Program-made: the position numbers and the translations under genes | The notes under the pieces: model-generated | What the model was told of the DNA's origin: nothing | Seen by the model: the letters and a program-made list of their open reading frames with translations, nothing else | The model's database searches: none | In this document: positions 53,232 through 62,856 of the stretch, in pieces | How the letters are laid out: each line of letters begins with the position of its first letter | How positions within the stretch are numbered: the stretch's first letter is position 1 | NCBI RefSeq assembly: GCF_014841615.1 | Contig: NZ_JACYUG010000001.1 | Span: forward strand, 372,001 to 436,000 | Direction of reading: 5' to 3' | DNA: 64,000 bases | DNA from: Sphingomonas sp. CFBP 8760 | GTDB lineage: Bacteria > Pseudomonadota > Alphaproteobacteria > Sphingomonadales > Sphingomonadaceae

Positions 53232-54512
53232 TCACATGGCGGCGAGCAGATCCGCGATCGGGACGAAGGCGAACCCGATCGAACTGTCGGCGATGCCGTA
53301 AGGCAGGAACAGCCGGTCGCCGTGGCGGATCGCGCCGCAGGAATAGACGACGTTGGGGACATACCCCTCACGGTCCTGATCCTTCGCCGCCAGCAGGGGC
53401 TGCTGCATCCGGCCGATCACCTTCGAGGGATCGCGCTTGTCGAGCAGCACCGCACCGATCGAGTATTTGCGCATCGCGCCGACGCCGTGCGTCAGCAGCA
53501 GCCAGCCCTCGTCCAGCTCGATCGGCGGACCGCAATTGCCGATCTGCACCAGTTCCCACGGATATTGCGGCGTCAGAATCTTAACGCCGTCATCCCAATG
53601 GGTCAGATCGTCGGACTTCAGCAGGAACAGGTTCTCCCCGTCCGACCGGCCGATCATCATATACCGGCCGTCGACCATGCGCGGGAACAGCGCCATGCCC
53701 TTGTTGCGGCTGGCATTGCCCGTCATCGGCACCAGATCGAACGCCCGGAAATCGCGCGTGCGCATCAGTTCGGACTGGATCTGCGAACCGTTATAGGCGG
53801 TGTAGGTACCGATCCATTCCCAGCTGCCGTCGTCATGCTGGAAATGGACGATGCGCAGATCCTCCAGCCCCTTGGACTGGGCGCCGGTCATCGGGAAGAT
53901 CACCGTGCCCGACAGCGTCGAATCGCGGTGGCGATAGACGGTGATCGGGCCTTCGGGCATCGTCTCGTAATCGGTGCCGACCGCGTCGGTGGCGGTCGCG
54001 AAGGGCGGTTCGGGCGCCAGCTTCATCTGGTTGCCGTCGGTAATGATCCCCTCGCGGAAGGCGACGGACGAGATATGCCCCTCCCCCACCGCGCGCATCG
54101 ACATCAGGATGCGCAGCGACCCCGGCGGCATCCCGGACTGGTCGAAATGCGGCACCGCGCTGGGGTTCATCAGCGCGGCGGCGGCATAGCTGTATTCGTG
54201 GCAGAAATAGGCGCCGATCAACTGCCGTTTCTCGTCGCCGATCTCGGTGCCGTTCAGGTTCAGCAGTTCCTCGATCTCGTCGTAACGGGTCATGAAGACA
54301 CGACGCGTCTGCCAATGGCGCGCCTCGAAATCCTTCAGCACCACTTCCAGCTGCTCGCGTGCCTCGGCCGGGGTCATCTTCAACACCTCGGCGACCAGCC
54401 GCTCGGTACGGCTGGGCATACCGCCGCTGCCGCCCCACGCGATATGGAAGGGCCGCACCACCACCCGTGACGGATCGGCATGCAACCGTAGTTCGTGATT
54501 GACCAGATTCAT
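53232..54512 (-). CDS. Glycoside hydrolase family 130 protein (mannoside phosphorylase-like)
   Basis: A 426-residue five-bladed beta-propeller enzyme. GH130 landmarks: FHIAWGGSGG-type start, MTRYDEIEELLNLNG, GLEDLRIVHFQHDDGSWEWIGTYTAYNGS-like (split), HWDDGVKILTP and WLLLTHGVGAMRKYSIGAVLLDKRDPSKVIGR in separate blades. Family members phosphorolyse or hydrolyse beta-1,4- or beta-1,2-mannosides. Start MNLVNHELRLH. It follows the glycosyltransferase gene by 53 bp and probably handles the same glycan. Confidence 0.9.
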   Translation of the reverse strand: MNLVNHELRLHADPSRVVVRPFHIAWGGSGGMPSRTERLVAEVLKMTPAEAREQLEVVLKDFEARHWQTRRVFMTRYDEIEELLNLNGTEIGDEKRQLIGAYFCHEYSYAAAALMNPSAVPHFDQSGMPPGSLRILMSMRAVGEGHISSVAFREGIITDGNQMKLAPEPPFATATDAVGTDYETMPEGPITVYRHRDSTLSGTVIFPMTGAQSKGLEDLRIVHFQHDDGSWEWIGTYTAYNGSQIQSELMRTRDFRAFDLVPMTGNASRNKGMALFPRMVDGRYMMIGRSDGENLFLLKSDDLTHWDDGVKILTPQYPWELVQIGNCGPPIELDEGWLLLTHGVGAMRKYSIGAVLLDKRDPSKVIGRMQQPLLAAKDQDREGYVPNVVYSCGAIRHGDRLFLPYGIADSSIGFAFVPIADLLAAM

Positions 54513-54565
54513 CGCAGGAACATCGCCTCGTCCGTGAGCGGCCGTCATGGCCATCGCAAGCGAGG

Positions 54566-56839
54566 CTATGCGACGACGCGGGATGTCCCTGCCACGGAGA
54601 CGGGGCGTTGCGAAAGCCCCGAAATCGCACAATTCGCCAGTTGCAGCGCCAGGATCGACTCTGCGCCCTGGTTTCGGTTGAGTCCGGTCGGCATCAGCCC
54701 GTCGAAACAGCCGCCATCGGCCGGGCTAGCGAGCGGCAGGTCGAGGTCGTTGAGGCCGATGAACCAGCCATAGGCACGCTCCGCCTCCTGCACCCAACGC
54801 GTGTCGCCGGTCGCCTCATAGGCGGCGATGCAGGCATCGACCGTCGCCTGCGCTTCCAGCGGCTGCTGGTCGAACTGCAGGGGCGGCGAATAGGCGGGGC
54901 GGTTGAAGCTTTCCGTACCGACCGCGCGGAACCGACCCTCGGGCGAGGTCTGGCGCGCACAGATCCAGTCCAGCGTCGACAGGGCGCATTCGATCAGGTC
55001 GCGGCGGTCCAGTGCCTGTCCGGCGCGGATCAGCGCTTCCGGCAGACGGGCATTGTCATAGGCGAGAACGATCTCGAACCACTGCCACTCGGGCCGTCGC
55101 GTCTCTTCGAGCAACTGGAGGTGCATGTCGGGAAAGCGTTGCAGGATCGATCGCGACAGTTCGTGGCCCGGCTTCGCCTGCAACATCGCCGCCGCCCCCA
55201 GCATCGCGAAGGATTGCGCGCGCGGCGATCCCAGATCGAACGCGATGCTGCCGGTGGTATCGAACATCGCGCTCGCCCAGTCGCGATGCTTGGGATCGCG
55301 CGCGTCGCGGGCCGTGACACCCAGTGCCCAGAGCGTGCGGCCGTTGGAATCCTCGGACCCCTCGTCCTCGCACCATGTCCGGTCGAAGTTCATGAAATTG
55401 CGGAAACGGCGCTTGTCCGGATTCCAGGCATATTGCACGAACGAGGCGTAGATCGTGGTCCACTTGTCCCGCGCCACCGCGTCCATGTCGGCGATCGCAC
55501 TGACCAGCATCAGCGCGCGGGCATTGTCGTCGATGCAATAGCCATGGCGGCGATCGGGCACCGAATAGATCGAATGCTGCAACATGCCGGTCGAGTCGCT
55601 CATGCGTTCGACCGCGGCGAAGTCGGGGGCCAGCGCCTTCAGCCCGGGAGCGGGCTTGGCGATGCGTCGCGGGCGGCCGGCTACCGCTGCCTCGGTCTCC
55701 CGCATCGTCGCTTCGGCCAGACGCGGCCAGATCATCGTGCGGCCACGGGCATAGGCCCGCGCCGCCAGCCGGTGCCGGTCGCGATCGTTGGACAGGAGGG
55801 AGTCGATCTCGCGCGCGAAGGCGGCGACGTCCCCGAAATCGACCAGCACGCCGTGCCCATCGGCCAGGATTTCGGTAGCGTGGACGTAAGGGGTCGACAC
55901 CACCGGCTTGCCGATGCCGACCGCATAGGACAACGTTCCGCTCGTGATCTGGGCAGGGTTGGTATAGGGCGTCGCATAGATGTCGGCGGCTTCGAGATAG
56001 CCGATCAGTTCGTCATGCTCGACAAAGGCATCGATGAACTGGACATTGTCCGCCACGCCATGCTGCGCCGCCAGCGCCTTCAGGCGATCGCGATATTTCT
56101 CGCCCTCGTGCGCGACGAGGTTCGGGTGGGTGGCGCCCAACACCACGTACAACAAGTCGGGATGGCGCTCGACGGCGGCCGGCAAGGCCGCGATCATCGT
56201 CTCGATCCCCTTGTTGGGCGCGAGCAGACCGAAGGTCAGCACCACCTGCCGCCCCTGCCAACCGAACCGGTCCTTGACCGTGGCGGGATCGACCAGCGCC
56301 CGGTCGGGGACGCCGTGCGGGATCATCACGACCTGACGGAGATTGGCGCCATAGACGCGCTGGAGGATATCGCGTCCCCGCTCCGCCATCACGATGATCT
56401 TGGCGGCGCGGCGCAGCAGCCCTTCCAGCACGCGGCGTTCGTCCGCGCTGGGCTTCTCCAGCACGGTATGCAGCGTCACGATGACCGGCAAGGTCGTGCG
56501 GTCGAGCAGCGCGAGGATATGCTCACCGGCGGGGCCGCCATAGATGCCGTATTCGTGCTGAATCCAGATCGCCTGCGCGCCGCTCGCCTCGATCGTCCGG
56601 GCGGTGTCGAGATAGGCCGACAGATCCTGTTCGGGTATCGTGCCGACCACCGCATCGGGATAGTCGTAGCGGCCGACATGGTCGTCCATCGCGTAGACAT
56701 CGACCTGCACGTCGGGAAAGCGATCGCGCACCGCGGTGTAGACATCGGTCGTGAAGGTCGCGAGCCCGCACTGGCGTGGCAGGAAATTGCCGATCAACGC
56801 CAGATGCCTGATTGCCGCCGCCTCCACCGATACCGCCAT
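54566..56839 (-). CDS. GT4 glycosyltransferase fused to C-terminal helical (alpha/alpha)6-like domain
   Basis: A 757-residue fusion. Residues 1 to about 385 form a GT-B fold GT4 enzyme: FLPRQCGLATFTTDVY, WIQHEYGIYGGPAGEH, LTFGLLAPNKGIETMI and the donor-site GIGKPVVSTPYVHATEIL. Residues about 400-757 are helical with CIDDNARALMLVSAI, SNGRTLWALGV, EWQWFEIVLAYDNARLPEAL and EAQATVDACIAAYEAT, resembling (alpha/alpha)6 toroid glycosidases. It precedes GH130 in an operon, pointing to the synthesis or remodelling of a mannose-containing glycan. Start MAVSVEAA chosen; another ATG 10 codons upstream. Confidence 0.88.
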   Translation of the reverse strand: MAVSVEAAAIRHLALIGNFLPRQCGLATFTTDVYTAVRDRFPDVQVDVYAMDDHVGRYDYPDAVVGTIPEQDLSAYLDTARTIEASGAQAIWIQHEYGIYGGPAGEHILALLDRTTLPVIVTLHTVLEKPSADERRVLEGLLRRAAKIIVMAERGRDILQRVYGANLRQVVMIPHGVPDRALVDPATVKDRFGWQGRQVVLTFGLLAPNKGIETMIAALPAAVERHPDLLYVVLGATHPNLVAHEGEKYRDRLKALAAQHGVADNVQFIDAFVEHDELIGYLEAADIYATPYTNPAQITSGTLSYAVGIGKPVVSTPYVHATEILADGHGVLVDFGDVAAFAREIDSLLSNDRDRHRLAARAYARGRTMIWPRLAEATMRETEAAVAGRPRRIAKPAPGLKALAPDFAAVERMSDSTGMLQHSIYSVPDRRHGYCIDDNARALMLVSAIADMDAVARDKWTTIYASFVQYAWNPDKRRFRNFMNFDRTWCEDEGSEDSNGRTLWALGVTARDARDPKHRDWASAMFDTTGSIAFDLGSPRAQSFAMLGAAAMLQAKPGHELSRSILQRFPDMHLQLLEETRRPEWQWFEIVLAYDNARLPEALIRAGQALDRRDLIECALSTLDWICARQTSPEGRFRAVGTESFNRPAYSPPLQFDQQPLEAQATVDACIAAYEATGDTRWVQEAERAYGWFIGLNDLDLPLASPADGGCFDGLMPTGLNRNQGAESILALQLANCAISGLSQRPVSVAGTSRVVA

Positions 56840-56988
56840 CGCCGTTCCTCTTGTCGGGTGTGGGCGCATGGATACACCACCGCCCTATCACCGCGATAAA
56901 CCGTTCAGCGATCAGAAAGTTTCACCTCCGTGACGCGGTGCAGCACGATGTGTCGCCGATGACGCGTCCGAACCCCCGGAGTCTGTTT

Positions 56989-57014
56989 CGAAACTCGCGA
57001 AAGGGCGAGTTTCG
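56989..57014. terminator. Hairpin downstream of queF
   Basis: CGAAACTCGC pairs with GCGAGTTTCG around a 6-nt loop. It lies 8 nt after the queF stop (leftward). No long T-run follows. Confidence 0.6.
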
Positions 57015-57021
57015 GAGGCGC

Positions 57022-57468
57022 TCAGCCCCGCCCGCGATAGGGCGCGACGCCCTGATCCGGCAGCCAGCAACTGGCGGGGGGAGTCCCGGACTGCCAGAAC
57101 ACGTCGATCGGGATGCCGCCGCGCGGATACCAGTAGCCGCCGATCCGCAGCCAGCGCGGCTGCATCTCCTCGAACAGGCGCTCGCCGATGCCGACGGTGC
57201 AGTCCTCGTGGAACGCGGCATGGTTACGGAAGCTGCCGAGGAACAGCTTGAGCGACTTCGATTCGACGATGGTCTTGCCGGGTACGTAGTCGATCACGAG
57301 ATGCGCGAAGTCCGGCTGCCCCGTCACCGGGCACAGCGAGGTGAACTCGGGCGCGGCGAAGCGCACCATATAGGTGCGGCCGGGGCGCGGGTTGGGAACA
57401 TAATCCAGCACCGCCGCTTCGGGGGAGGCGGGCAGTGCGCTGGTCTGGCCGAGGTGCATAGGGGTCAT
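57022..57468 (-). CDS. queF: NADPH-dependent 7-cyano-7-deazaguanine reductase QueF
   Basis: A 148-residue unimodular QueF that reduces preQ0 to preQ1 in queuosine synthesis. The catalytic Cys and Asp are in [17 protein letters not shown]; the QueF motif is [19 protein letters not shown] and the end carries [17 protein letters not shown] 57468 (MTPMHLGQ) is used; MHLGQ at 57459 is the alternative. Divergent from the photolyase gene with only a 29-bp gap. Confidence 0.95.
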   Translation of the reverse strand: MTPMHLGQTSALPASPEAAVLDYVPNPRPGRTYMVRFAAPEFTSLCPVTGQPDFAHLVIDYVPGKTIVESKSLKLFLGSFRNHAAFHEDCTVGIGERLFEEMQPRWLRIGGYWYPRGGIPIDVFWQSGTPPASCWLPDQGVAPYRGRG

Positions 57469-57497
57469 CCCCGACCATGTAGGAGGTACGGACCGCG

Positions 57498-59042
57498 ATG
57501 AAAACGCTGATCCCGATATTGGGCGACCAGCTGTCGCTCGACCTGTCGGCACTGGCGGGCGCCGATCCCGCCGACAGCGTGCTGCTGATGATGGAGGTGG
57601 CGGACGAAACCGGGTATGTGCGCCATCACCGCAAGAAGATCGTCTATATCCTGTCGGCGATGCGGCATCACGCCGCCGCGCTGACCGCGGCCGGCTGGAC
57701 CGTCGATTACGTCAGGCTGGACGATCCCGATGCCGCCGACAGCTTCACCGGGGAGATCGCCCGCGCCATCGCCCGCCACGCGCCCGACCGCATCGTCGTG
57801 ACGGAGGCGGGCGAGTGGCGCGTGGCGGCGATGCTCGACAGCTGGGAAACGCTGTTCGGCCTGCCGGTCGACATCCGTGCCGACACCCGGTTCGTGGCGA
57901 GCCATGCCGACTTCGCCGACTGGGCCGACGATCGTGCCACCCTGACGATGGAGTATTTCTATCGCCTGATGCGCCGGCGCACCGACCTGTTGATGGAGGG
58001 GGACAAGCCGGTCGGCGGGCGCTGGAACTTCGACAAGGAGAACCGCAAACCGGCGGCACGCGACCTGCTGATGCCCCGGCCCCACATATTCCCTCCCGAT
58101 GCAATCACGCAGGAAGTGATCGATCTGGTGCAGGCCCGTTTCGCGGATCACCCCGGCGCGCTCGACGGGTTCGATTACGCCGTGACCGCCGGGGATGCCG
58201 AACGACAGGCCGCCGCCTTCTTCGCCCATGCGCTGCCGCATTTCGGCGATTACGAGGATGCGATGCTGACCGGCGAGCGGTTCCTGTGGCATTCGATCCT
58301 CAGCCCCTACATCAATTCGGGGCTGCTCGACCCGCTCGACCTGTGCCGCCGGGCGGAGGCGGAATATCGCGCCGGTCGCGCGCCGCTCAATTCGGTGGAG
58401 GGCTATATCCGCCAGATCATCGGCTGGCGCGAGTTCATGCGCGGCATCTACTGGCGCGAGGGGCCGGATTATGTCGACCGCAACTTCCTGGATCATCACC
58501 GCCCCCTGCCCGGCTGGTACTGGACCGGCGATACCGACATGCACTGTCTGGCGGAGGCGATCGGCCAGACGATGGAGACCGCGCACGCGCACCACATCCA
58601 GCGGCTGATGGTGACGGGCAATTTCGCGCTGCTGATCGGCGCGGATCCGGCGGCGGTGCATCGCTGGTATCTGGAAGTCTATGTCGACGCCTATGAATGG
58701 GTCGAGTTGCCCAACACGCTGGGGATGAGCCAGTTCGGCGATGGCGGGCTGGTGGGGTCGAAACCCTATATCTCGTCGGGCGCCTATATCGACCGGATGT
58801 CGGATTATTGCCGCCATTGCCGCTACGACGTGAAGCAGCGGATCGGGCCGGATGCCTGCCCCTTCAACGCGCTGTACTGGGACTTCATCGCGCGGCACGA
58901 GGACAGGCTGGCCGACAACCACCGCATGGCGATGCCGTACCGCACCTGGGCCAAACAGTCGCCAAAAGCACAGGCGGCCACCCGGGCACAGGCGGCGGCA
59001 TTCCTCGACAGTCTCGACGCGGGGGGCGACGCCGGTTACTGA
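57498..59042 (+). CDS. phrB: FeS-type bacterial cryptochrome/photolyase ((6-4) photolyase PhrB class)
   Basis: A 514-residue flavoprotein of the iron-sulfur bacterial cryptochrome/photolyase group. The four [4Fe-4S] ligands fall at Cys350 (DMHCLAEAI), Cys438 and Cys441 (YCRHCRYD) and Cys454 ([10 protein letters not shown]), the same numbering as I recall for Agrobacterium PhrB. Other landmarks are [23 protein letters not shown] and [12 protein letters not shown]. Predicted role: light-driven repair of (6-4) photoproducts with FAD and a lumazine antenna. TAGGAGG lies about 14 nt before the ATG. Confidence 0.93.
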   Translation: MKTLIPILGDQLSLDLSALAGADPADSVLLMMEVADETGYVRHHRKKIVYILSAMRHHAAALTAAGWTVDYVRLDDPDAADSFTGEIARAIARHAPDRIVVTEAGEWRVAAMLDSWETLFGLPVDIRADTRFVASHADFADWADDRATLTMEYFYRLMRRRTDLLMEGDKPVGGRWNFDKENRKPAARDLLMPRPHIFPPDAITQEVIDLVQARFADHPGALDGFDYAVTAGDAERQAAAFFAHALPHFGDYEDAMLTGERFLWHSILSPYINSGLLDPLDLCRRAEAEYRAGRAPLNSVEGYIRQIIGWREFMRGIYWREGPDYVDRNFLDHHRPLPGWYWTGDTDMHCLAEAIGQTMETAHAHHIQRLMVTGNFALLIGADPAAVHRWYLEVYVDAYEWVELPNTLGMSQFGDGGLVGSKPYISSGAYIDRMSDYCRHCRYDVKQRIGPDACPFNALYWDFIARHEDRLADNHRMAMPYRTWAKQSPKAQAATRAQAAAFLDSLDAGGDAGY

Positions 59043-59048
59043 TCGGCG

Positions 59049-59885
59049 ATGGACCCGCTGGTATCCGCCGACTGGCTTGCCGATGCGCTCGGTGGCCCCG
59101 ATCTGATCGTCGTCGATGCGACGTTGCTCGACCCGGCCCTGGGGCGCGATGCACGGGACGAACATCGTGCGGGGCATATTCCCGGCGCGGTGTTCCTCGA
59201 TCTGGCCGCGTTGCGCGATACCGCGTCGCCTCTGCCCAACATGCTGCCGGATGCCGCGCAGGTCGCCGCGCATTGCGGCGCGCTGGGGATCGGCGACGGG
59301 ATGCGGATCGTGCTGTACGACGATTCGCCGTGGCGAAGCGCGGCGCGCGCGTGGTGGTTGTTGCGCAGCTACGGCATCGGCGATGTCGCGATCCTCGACG
59401 GCGGGCTGGCGGCGTGGCGCGCGGCGGGGCATCCGCTGGAAACCGACACCGTCATTCCGGTGGCGCGCACGCTCACGCCGCGACTCGATACCGCTCGCTG
59501 GCGCGACCTGGCGCAGGTCCGCGCCAATCTGGCGAGCGGGGCGGAGCAACTGGTCGATGCCCGCTCGGCTGCCCGCTTCACGGGCGCGGAGGGCGATCCG
59601 CACGGTGCCGCCCCCGGCCACATCCCCGGATCGCGCAACATCCCCTATGCGCGGTTCTTCGACGCCGACGGCCGGTGGAAGCGCGGCGACGATCTCGCCG
59701 CGACGCTGGCCGGCCTCGATCCCGATGCACCGGTGATCGCGACCTGCGGGTCGGGCATCACCGCCGCGGTGATCGCGTTCGGCCTGCACCTGACCGGGCG
59801 CGAGGCGGCGATCTATGACGGCAGCTGGTCCGAATGGGGCCGCGATCCCTCCACTCCCAAGGCGACCGGTTCCGATGAAGCATGA
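59049..59885 (+). CDS. sseA: 3-mercaptopyruvate sulfurtransferase (SseA-like, two rhodanese domains)
   Basis: A 278-residue protein with two rhodanese domains. The N-terminal one has IPGAVFLDLAALRDTASPLPNMLP; the C-terminal one the active-site loop with Cys233 in TCGSGITAAV, the CGSG(I/V)T form of mercaptopyruvate sulfurtransferases rather than the CRxGxR loop of thiosulfate sulfurtransferases. It starts 6 nt after the photolyase stop and overlaps metC by 11 nt, so the three form an operon. Confidence 0.93.
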   Translation: MDPLVSADWLADALGGPDLIVVDATLLDPALGRDARDEHRAGHIPGAVFLDLAALRDTASPLPNMLPDAAQVAAHCGALGIGDGMRIVLYDDSPWRSAARAWWLLRSYGIGDVAILDGGLAAWRAAGHPLETDTVIPVARTLTPRLDTARWRDLAQVRANLASGAEQLVDARSAARFTGAEGDPHGAAPGHIPGSRNIPYARFFDADGRWKRGDDLAATLAGLDPDAPVIATCGSGITAAVIAFGLHLTGREAAIYDGSWSEWGRDPSTPKATGSDEA

Positions 59886-61068
59886 TCCCGATACCCGGCC
59901 GGCCACGCAGGTGGTGCAGGCCGGCCGCCGCCCGGAATGGACCGGCGGCATCGTCAACCCGCCGGTGTGGCGCGCCTCGACCATCCTGTACGATTCGGTC
60001 GCCGATCTGCGGTCGGCGGCGGGCGTCGACACGCATCATCGCCTGTTCTACGGCCGGCGCGGCACGCCGACCCAGTGGTCGCTGGCGGAGGCGCTGACGG
60101 AACTGGAGCCGGGGGCGGAGGGGACGTTCCTCTACCCGTCCGGCGTCGCGGCGATCGCCGCCGCGCTGCTCGCCACCCTGTCGCCGGGCGACGAACTGCT
60201 GGTGCCCGACAGCGCCTATGATCCGACGCGCGGCTTCGCGACGGGGATGCTGGCGCGGTTCGGCATCGCCACCCGCTTCTACGATCCGCTGGTCGGCGCC
60301 GGGATCGCCGACCTGATCGGCCCGGCGACGCGGGCGATCTTCATGGAAAGCCCCGGCAGCCTGACGTTCGAGGTGCAGGACGTGCCCGCGATCGTCGCGG
60401 TCGCCCGGGAACGCGGGCTGGTGACGCTGCTGGACAACACTTGGGCGACGCCGTTGCTGTTCCCGGCGATCGCCCACGGCGTGGACTATGCGATCCTCGC
60501 CTGCACCAAATACATCGTCGGCCATTCCGACGTGATGCTCGGGTCCGTCACCGCCGGGCCGGGCCGCTTCGCCGCCCTGCGCGACACCAGTTTCCAGCTT
60601 GGCCAGCACGTCGCGCCCGATGACGCATGGCTCGCCAGCCGGGGTCTGCGCACCATGGCGGTGCGCCTGCGCCAGCATGGAGAAAGCGCGCTGGCGATCA
60701 CCCGCTGGCTGGCGGACCGGCCGGAGGTCGCCGCCGTGCTCCACCCCGCCCTGCCCGACTGTCCCGGCCATGATGTGTTCGCCCGCGATTTCCACGGGGC
60801 ATCGGGGCTGTTCTCGTTCGTGCTGAACGGCGGCGACGATGCCGCGCGGGCCGCGCTGATCGACGGGCTGACCCATTTCGGCATCGGCTATAGCTGGGGC
60901 GGTTACGAAAGCCTGGCGCTGCCCGTCGACCCGCATCGCCATCGCACCGTCACCCGCACCGATCGCGCCGGGCCGATGATCCGCCTGCAGATCGGGCTGG
61001 AGGACCCCGCCGACCTGATCGCCGACCTCGACCGCGGCCTTGCCCGCTTCGCCGCCGCGCGGGGGTAA
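59875..61068 (+). CDS. metC: Cystathionine beta-lyase (PLP-dependent, Cys/Met metabolism family)
   Basis: A 397-residue PLP enzyme. The N-terminus HDPDTRPATQVVQAGRRPEW-like region and GGIVNPPVWRASTILYDS fit alphaproteobacterial MetC; the PLP lysine is Lys212 in LACTKYIVGHSD; the LFYGRRGTPTQWSLAEAL block binds the cofactor phosphate from the partner subunit. It splits cystathionine to homocysteine, pyruvate and ammonia. Its link to the sulfurtransferase (11-nt overlap) makes sense in sulfur amino acid metabolism. Confidence 0.92.
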   Translation: MKHDPDTRPATQVVQAGRRPEWTGGIVNPPVWRASTILYDSVADLRSAAGVDTHHRLFYGRRGTPTQWSLAEALTELEPGAEGTFLYPSGVAAIAAALLATLSPGDELLVPDSAYDPTRGFATGMLARFGIATRFYDPLVGAGIADLIGPATRAIFMESPGSLTFEVQDVPAIVAVARERGLVTLLDNTWATPLLFPAIAHGVDYAILACTKYIVGHSDVMLGSVTAGPGRFAALRDTSFQLGQHVAPDDAWLASRGLRTMAVRLRQHGESALAITRWLADRPEVAAVLHPALPDCPGHDVFARDFHGASGLFSFVLNGGDDAARAALIDGLTHFGIGYSWGGYESLALPVDPHRHRTVTRTDRAGPMIRLQIGLEDPADLIADLDRGLARFAAARG

Positions 61069-61268
61069 GGCAGCGACCGCTGTGTCGCCTGCGCAACAAC
61101 CGGTCCCGAACCGGCTGGATCGCGCAACGAATCCCTTGTGCGGGTGCAAAGCCGCTGGCATGTCGCCCCCGTCGGCGGAAAGATCGCGCACGGGTTTGAC
61201 CCGGTACAGATGCGGCATCCCCGATATGCAGGCGTGAACATCGGATTCATCCCATGAAGGGGACAACG

Positions 61269-62138
61269 ATGCGCTTCTCGCACCTTCTGGCCGGCGGGCT
61301 TTGCCTGATGGCCGCTACTCCCGCTCTCGCGCAGGAGGAAACCGCTCCTCCCCCGCCCGTCACCGTCACCGGCTCGGTCGGCCTCGTCTCGGACTATCGC
61401 TTTCGCGGCGTGTCGCAATCGGATCGCAACCTGGCGGTGCAGGGCGGCGTGACGATCGCCCATGAAAGCGGGCTCTACATCGGCACATGGGCATCAAACC
61501 TGGCGGGCTGGGGCACGTTCGGCGGCGCCAACATGGAACTCGACCTGATCGCTGGCTACAAGCTGCCGGTCGGCGGCGGTACGCTGGATGTCGGGGCGAC
61601 GTGGTACATGTACCCCTCCGGCTTCGACAACACCGACTTCATCGAACCCTATGTGAAGCTGTCCGGCACGCTCGGCCCCGCCAGCCTGACCGCCGGTGTC
61701 GCCTATGCCCCCAAGCAGGAGGCGCTGGGCGCCTGGTCGTCGACCGGCGCGATCGCCGCCAATGTCGATTACGACAACGGCATCGGTTACGACAATCCCG
61801 GCGACAAGAACGACAATCTGTACCTGTGGGGCGACGCCGCCGCCGCCATCCCGAACACCGGCCTGACCGCCAAGGCGCATATCGGTTATTCGAACGGCAA
61901 CAAGGGCCTGGGACCGTTCGCGACCAGCGTCGCGCCGACCGGCGAGTATTTCGACTGGCTGATCGGGGCGGACTACGCGATCAAGGGTACGCCGCTGACG
62001 CTGGGTGTCGCCTATACCGATACCGACATCAGCAAGGCCGATTCCGCCTATCTCCAGCCCAGCTTCAGCAAGGGTCAGGACGGGGCGGGCACGATCGCCG
62101 GCGCGACGGTGGTGTTTTCGCTCACCGCCGCGTTCTGA
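61269..62138 (+). CDS. TorF family putative porin
   Basis: A 289-residue outer-membrane beta-barrel protein with a signal peptide (LLAGGLCLMAATPALAQ). The mature start has VTGSVGLVSDYRFRGVSQSDRN, the hallmark of this family (Gcw_chp); alternating beta strands continue to the C-terminal aromatic-type end VVFSLTAAF. AAGGGG lies 5 nt before ATG 61269, preferred over ATG 61254. Function presumably small-solute passage; specificity unknown. The 200 bp upstream hold its promoter. Confidence 0.9.
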   Translation: MRFSHLLAGGLCLMAATPALAQEETAPPPPVTVTGSVGLVSDYRFRGVSQSDRNLAVQGGVTIAHESGLYIGTWASNLAGWGTFGGANMELDLIAGYKLPVGGGTLDVGATWYMYPSGFDNTDFIEPYVKLSGTLGPASLTAGVAYAPKQEALGAWSSTGAIAANVDYDNGIGYDNPGDKNDNLYLWGDAAAAIPNTGLTAKAHIGYSNGNKGLGPFATSVAPTGEYFDWLIGADYAIKGTPLTLGVAYTDTDISKADSAYLQPSFSKGQDGAGTIAGATVVFSLTAAF

Positions 62139-62219
62139 GCGGACGGGCGGCGCGTCCCGTTCGGGGGACCGGGATGCGCCGCCCGTTAGCGCGTGATAAC
62201 ATCAGGTCGAACCAGATAT

Positions 62220-62298
62220 CCGTCATGGCGGGCGCGGCGAAGCAATCCAACGTGTCCTGATCCGGCACTGAATTGCTTCGCCGCGCTCGCCATGACGG
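62220..62298. repeat. REP-like palindromic element, copy 2
   Basis: A 27-nt arm at 62220-62246 and its inverted copy at 62272-62298 match at 26 of 27 positions, separated by 25 nt. Core GCGGCGAAGCAAT. It is of the same family as the element at 36615 and also lies between convergent genes. Confidence 0.85.
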
Positions 62299-62335
62299 AT
62301 TGGGTCAGGCCAATGTCATCCTGCCATAGACCATG

Positions 62336-62374
62336 AAAAAGCCCCGTCTGCGACCATCGCAGGCGGGGCTTTTT
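62336..62374. terminator. Bidirectional rho-independent terminator
   Basis: AAAAAGCCCCG pairs with CGGGGCTTTTT, with an inner CTGCG/CGCAG stem. It ends both the TorF-type gene (plus) and the BamF-like gene (minus). Confidence 0.9.
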
Positions 62375-62406
62375 CACTACCGGTCGCGCGGGTAGCGCGT
62401 CCGTAA

Positions 62407-62856
62407 TCACGGACGCGGCGTCGGGCTTGCCGTCGGCGCGGGGGCTGCGGTCGTACCGCCGGCGGTGGCGCGCGCGTCCTGCCCGTCGCTCGCCGGGGCG
62501 GCGACGATCGCGCGGGTGGCCGCCCCCTTGTCGACCACGTTGGTGCCGGGATCGCCGACCGACGAGCGGATGCCCGGATCGGCGGCGTCGACGCCCGCCT
62601 CGCTCAGCGTCGCGGTTTCGGCGGCGCTGCGCGGCGCGCGGCCCCCAAACAGCGCATCCAGCGTCTGCGTCTGTCCCTGCGCGTCCTGCGGACGGGCGGC
62701 GCCCGGCTGCGGCGGGACCAGCGCGTAATCGGGCGGGATCACCAGCGGTGCCTGCCGCGCGACCGCGAACTCGTCGGGCCGGGCCCGATCGAGCGACTTG
62801 CCCGCGCACCCCGACAGGAGCGCAAGCCCCGCGGCCAGAACAACGACGTTACGCAT
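62407..62856 (-). CDS. DUF3035 lipoprotein (BamF-like)
   Basis: A 149-residue lipoprotein: signal and lipobox LLSGCAGKS, then RARPDEFAVARQAPLVIPPDYALVPPQPG in two runs, the DUF3035 core. In Caulobacter a DUF3035 protein (BamF) is part of the outer-membrane assembly machine. The C-terminal half is Ala/Thr/Pro-rich and disordered. The ATG at 62856 lies inside the lspA gene (8-nt overlap); 62871 is an alternative start. As a lipoprotein it is itself a substrate of LspA. Confidence 0.87.
   Translation of the reverse strand: MRNVVVLAAGLALLSGCAGKSLDRARPDEFAVARQAPLVIPPDYALVPPQPGAARPQDAQGQTQTLDALFGGRAPRSAAETATLSEAGVDAADPGIRSSVGDPGTNVVDKGAATRAIVAAPASDGQDARATAGGTTAAPAPTASPTPRP

Noticed and set aside
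54608..56899. Plus-strand open frame of 763 codons
   Set aside because: Antisense to the GT4 fusion, which has recognisable motifs along its whole length.
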